Of a stretch of DNA of 64,000 nt, positions 61,550-64,000 are shown one piece after another. The stretch spans positions 5,766,001-5,830,000 of the forward strand of contig JAHQIY010000004.1 in the NCBI GenBank assembly GCA_019054805.1, written 5' to 3'. The position numbers and the translations under genes are program-made. The stretch comes from Brachionus manjavacas (Eukaryota; Rotifera; Eurotatoria; Ploima; Brachionidae). The notes beneath the pieces are model-generated. The model did no database searches and had not been told where the DNA came from. It saw only the letters and a program-made list of their open reading frames with translations. The number at the start of each line of letters is the position of its first letter. Positions within the stretch are counted from its first letter, which is position 1.

Positions 61550-62886
61550 ATGAAATCTTTTTTATTTTTTTATTTTTAAATTTCATTGATTCAATTGTAA
61601 TTCGATCTATTGAGAGTCAACAGCGTCTTTTGATGTTATCTCTGGATGGTTTTCGTCATGATTACATAGAACGCTATGATCTCGCAAACTTCAAATCATT
61701 TCTACGGGAAGATAAGGGTTCCTGTGCGTCTTTTATGAATCCTCAATTTACCACTCAAACGTTTCCTAATCATTGGTCAATGGTAACTGGTTCTTATGTC
61801 GAAAGGCATGGCATTGTTGCCAATTCTTTCTATGATCCCATTCTCAATGAAACATTTAGTCGAAATAATGAAGATTATTCAGATTTAAAATGGTGGAACA
61901 CTACAGAGCCGATTTGGTTTAAGACAGTTGACAAAGGACTAAAAACAGGTGCCTATTTTTGGCCAGGAAGCGATACTTTGTTTTCCAATTCATCGCTTTA
62001 TAAAAGACTAGATTTCGATAAATCAGTGAATTTGGATTCCAAAATTGACCAAGTTATGAATTGGTTTCTAAATGAAAATTTTACTTTTGTTTCTCTCTAT
62101 CACCATCAACCAGATGCAGCTGCACATCGGTATGGCATCGATTCAGCCGAGTTCAATAAAACAATAAAGCAAGTTGACACATCCTTTGGTTACCTAATAA
62201 AAAAATTAAAACAAAGTGGACTTTTTGAGTCAAATGACTTTAATTTAATGATTGTTAGTGACCATGGTATGGTAAATATAGAAAAACATATTTTTTTGGA
62301 TGACTATTTAAATGAAAGAGATCTTCTTATATGGTCCGAGACGGGAAATCTAATTCATTTTAAGCCTTTGATGAATGAAAAAATTTTTTTTGATAGAATT
62401 AGTAAAATTCCGAATACAACAGCATATTTTAAAAAAGATATACCTGAAAATTTGCATTATAAAAATAGTGAAAGAATCAGTGATATAATTTTAATAGCAG
62501 ACGAAGGTGTCGGAATGATTTTAATGTACAATAAAACTTTACGAAGCGGAAAGCAGCCACCATCTGACTACATAGAGAGGAAAAAGGCCTTTATTCAAGA
62601 TTCGGAAAAGGCAAGTCATGGTTTTGATCAGATATATGCTAGCATGAGAGGTATTTTTTTAGTATACGGACCTAAATTTAGAAAAAATTATAAACCTGAT
62701 ATTTACATTGAAAATATTGATATTTATCCTTTGATATGCCATTTATTGGATTTGAAGTGTGAAAATAGAGATGGATCTTTTGCAAGGGTGAAAGTATTTT
62801 TAAATAAAGCTAATAGTCAAATTTATTATATGAAAAATTTATTTTTTCCAATTTTTGTTTTAATTTTTGATCATTTTTATATTTAA
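61550..62886 (+). pseudogene. ENPP: ENPP-family ectophosphodiesterase, copy 2 (signal-peptide frameshift)
   Basis: Almost identical to copy 1 (one residue change seen in the catalytic part, Ala to Thr in FNKTIKQVDTSFG). Here the C-terminal part is whole: GIFLVYGPKFRKNYKPD, then IYPLICHLLDLKC, ending in a hydrophobic tail (NLFFPIFVLIFDHFYI) that could be a membrane anchor. The ATG at 61550, homologous to the start of copy 1, is followed by one T too few, so it terminates after about ten codons. The next in-frame ATG (61633) would make a protein without signal peptide, which cannot be secreted. All metal-binding motifs are intact. Each copy is thus broken at a different homopolymer. Confidence 0.8.
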
Positions 62887-63660
62887 AAATAATAAATATT
62901 TAATATTAAAGATTTTTCAGGATTTATCATTAATGGAATCATTTTGGGATACCTAGAGAGAATTAAAAAAAAGGCCGTATAGCCAAATGAATTGTGTGTA
63001 TTTAGTTTAAATTATGGAGATGTTTGTTTCGTTAGAAATTCGTTATCTTTAATGTATAAAATTTTAACAAAACAAAAAAATGAACTCTCAAAAAGAATTA
63101 TGCTTTTCAAGTATAGAAATCTTACGCTCCAAATATTTTTTTTGGTTCTAAAATTGAACTAAATTCTTATCAAAACATCAGGATATTTTTCAAAAATATT
63201 TTTTTAATAAAACTTTATTTAATCAAAATAAAATATTCTTTAAAAATTTTGATAAAAAAAAACAAAAAATTTACAAACTGTTGATTAAAAAAACAATCAC
63301 AAATTACAAAATAAATTGATTTATTCGAATGTCTTTTGATTATTTTCTATTTTTATTTGAATATTGTTTCGTGCTTTTCTCAATTTTGCATGAGTACTAT
63401 TCACTTAAAATTTAGAAAATTTAATTTCTAATTGATTAATTTGTAAACAAAATTACATTTTTCTGAAATATTGAATTCATTTTTCGGTAAAGCGCTCTTT
63501 TTAGTTCCGTTCTCTTTTTTCTATTAATTAAAAATAAAATTATATAAATACAAACAACTCACGGTGTTTTATTTACCGTTCAGTAAAAGCTTAGTATTTT
63601 CCTTTTCTTTATTGTAAAGCTAGAATATACAAAAATTAAAAATAAAGATCAATTATTTTT

Positions 63661-64000
63661 TTAAACAATTACAATCAACTGTTGAATTGCCTCCTCAATT
63701 TCAATATTTTGAATTTTGATTTTTTCCTTTAGCTTTTTGTTTTCTTCTTTATATTGCTTCAGCTTTTGACTAAGATCTAAAATCTTTAAAAAAATTTAAA
63801 TAAAAAAAATATATAATTCTAAAAAAAATTAAAATTTACTTCAATGCTAATAGTTTGCTTTGCTTCACTAGAATTGCTTAACTCAGACGGACTACTATTC
63901 GAATTCCGTTCTGATTTCAACTCTTCAAGTTCTTTCTCCAATTTTTCAATCACGACCCGTTTTTCTTGCAATTCATTACATAATTCTTCGAATTTTGTAA
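63661..64000 (-). CDS. coiled-coil protein, second copy, C-terminal exons only (partial)
   Basis: Counterpart of 55161-55500, running off the right edge. It shows the terminal exon (63661-63783, QQLIVIV-stop) and most of the preceding exon (from 63840 to the window end; SELSNSSEAKQTISIE). Sequence is the same as in copy 1 where visible. If the duplication is real, this copy should keep the 5' exons that the first copy lacks. Confidence 0.6.

Larger units (their letters stand above)
61085..64000. repeat. segmental duplication, right copy (cut by window edge)
   Basis: Second copy of 52585-55500, in direct orientation. Together with the first it implies an 8.5-kb tandem unit, or a redundant haplotype joined in the assembly. 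Differences seen are mostly in A/T runs, for example 7 versus 6 T near the ENPP start and 5 versus 7 T near its C-terminus. Confidence 0.9.

Overview
This window is AT-rich, intron-bearing nuclear DNA from an invertebrate animal. The genes have short introns (about 45-70 bp) with GT/AG borders, mixed with a few kilobase-sized introns that hold transposon remains. Ortholog-grade animal genes are present: TRPM2-type channels, LRRC9, endophilin B, ADAM10, METTL3, SRP14 and ENPP. The style, including the many CR1/jockey-like LINE scraps and one divergent GPCR, would fit a monogonont rotifer such as Brachionus. That taxon is a guess from memory and was not tested. Exon models below were assembled by hand from splice signals, reading phase and family similarity.

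Layout. 983-3168 (-): LRRC9-like leucine-rich-repeat gene. 3570-10495 (-) and 19399-28695 (-): two tandem ten-exon TRPM2-like channel genes with C-terminal NUDT9-H domains and identical intron phases. The ~8.9 kb between them is a transposon graveyard: a 660-bp TIR element followed by a 26-bp palindromic tandem repeat, a possible foldback element, a LINE with ORF1 and endonuclease but no reverse transcriptase, and a broken pogo/Tigger transposase. 28.7-31.8 kb holds a decayed LINE C-terminus. 31802-33351 (+): endophilin B. 35650-35969: a foldback element. 37013-41468 (+): ADAM10, with a hAT-like nonautonomous element in its large intron. It converges on 42764-47371 (-), METTL3, with SRP14 (47632-47988, -) just upstream. 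49913-51076 (-): a seven-transmembrane receptor pseudogene. 52.06-52.34 kb (-): another LINE tail.

The right end is a tandem duplication with an offset of 8500 bp. 52585-55500 is almost identical to 61085-64000. Each copy carries an ENPP gene (+) and the 3' end of a minus-strand coiled-coil gene. The two ENPP copies each have a different homopolymer frameshift, and the duplication junction lies at the 5' side of the first coiled-coil gene. Either this is a very recent duplication in decay or it is an assembly/haplotype artefact.

How the genes relate: the two TRPM2-like genes are paralogues that still exchange sequence, since two tracts are about 99% identical against a visibly more diverged background. 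Both have lost key Nudix-box glutamates, which suggests ADP-ribose sensing without hydrolysis. ADAM10, METTL3, SRP14 and endophilin B are unrelated housekeeping or signalling genes packed at short distance.
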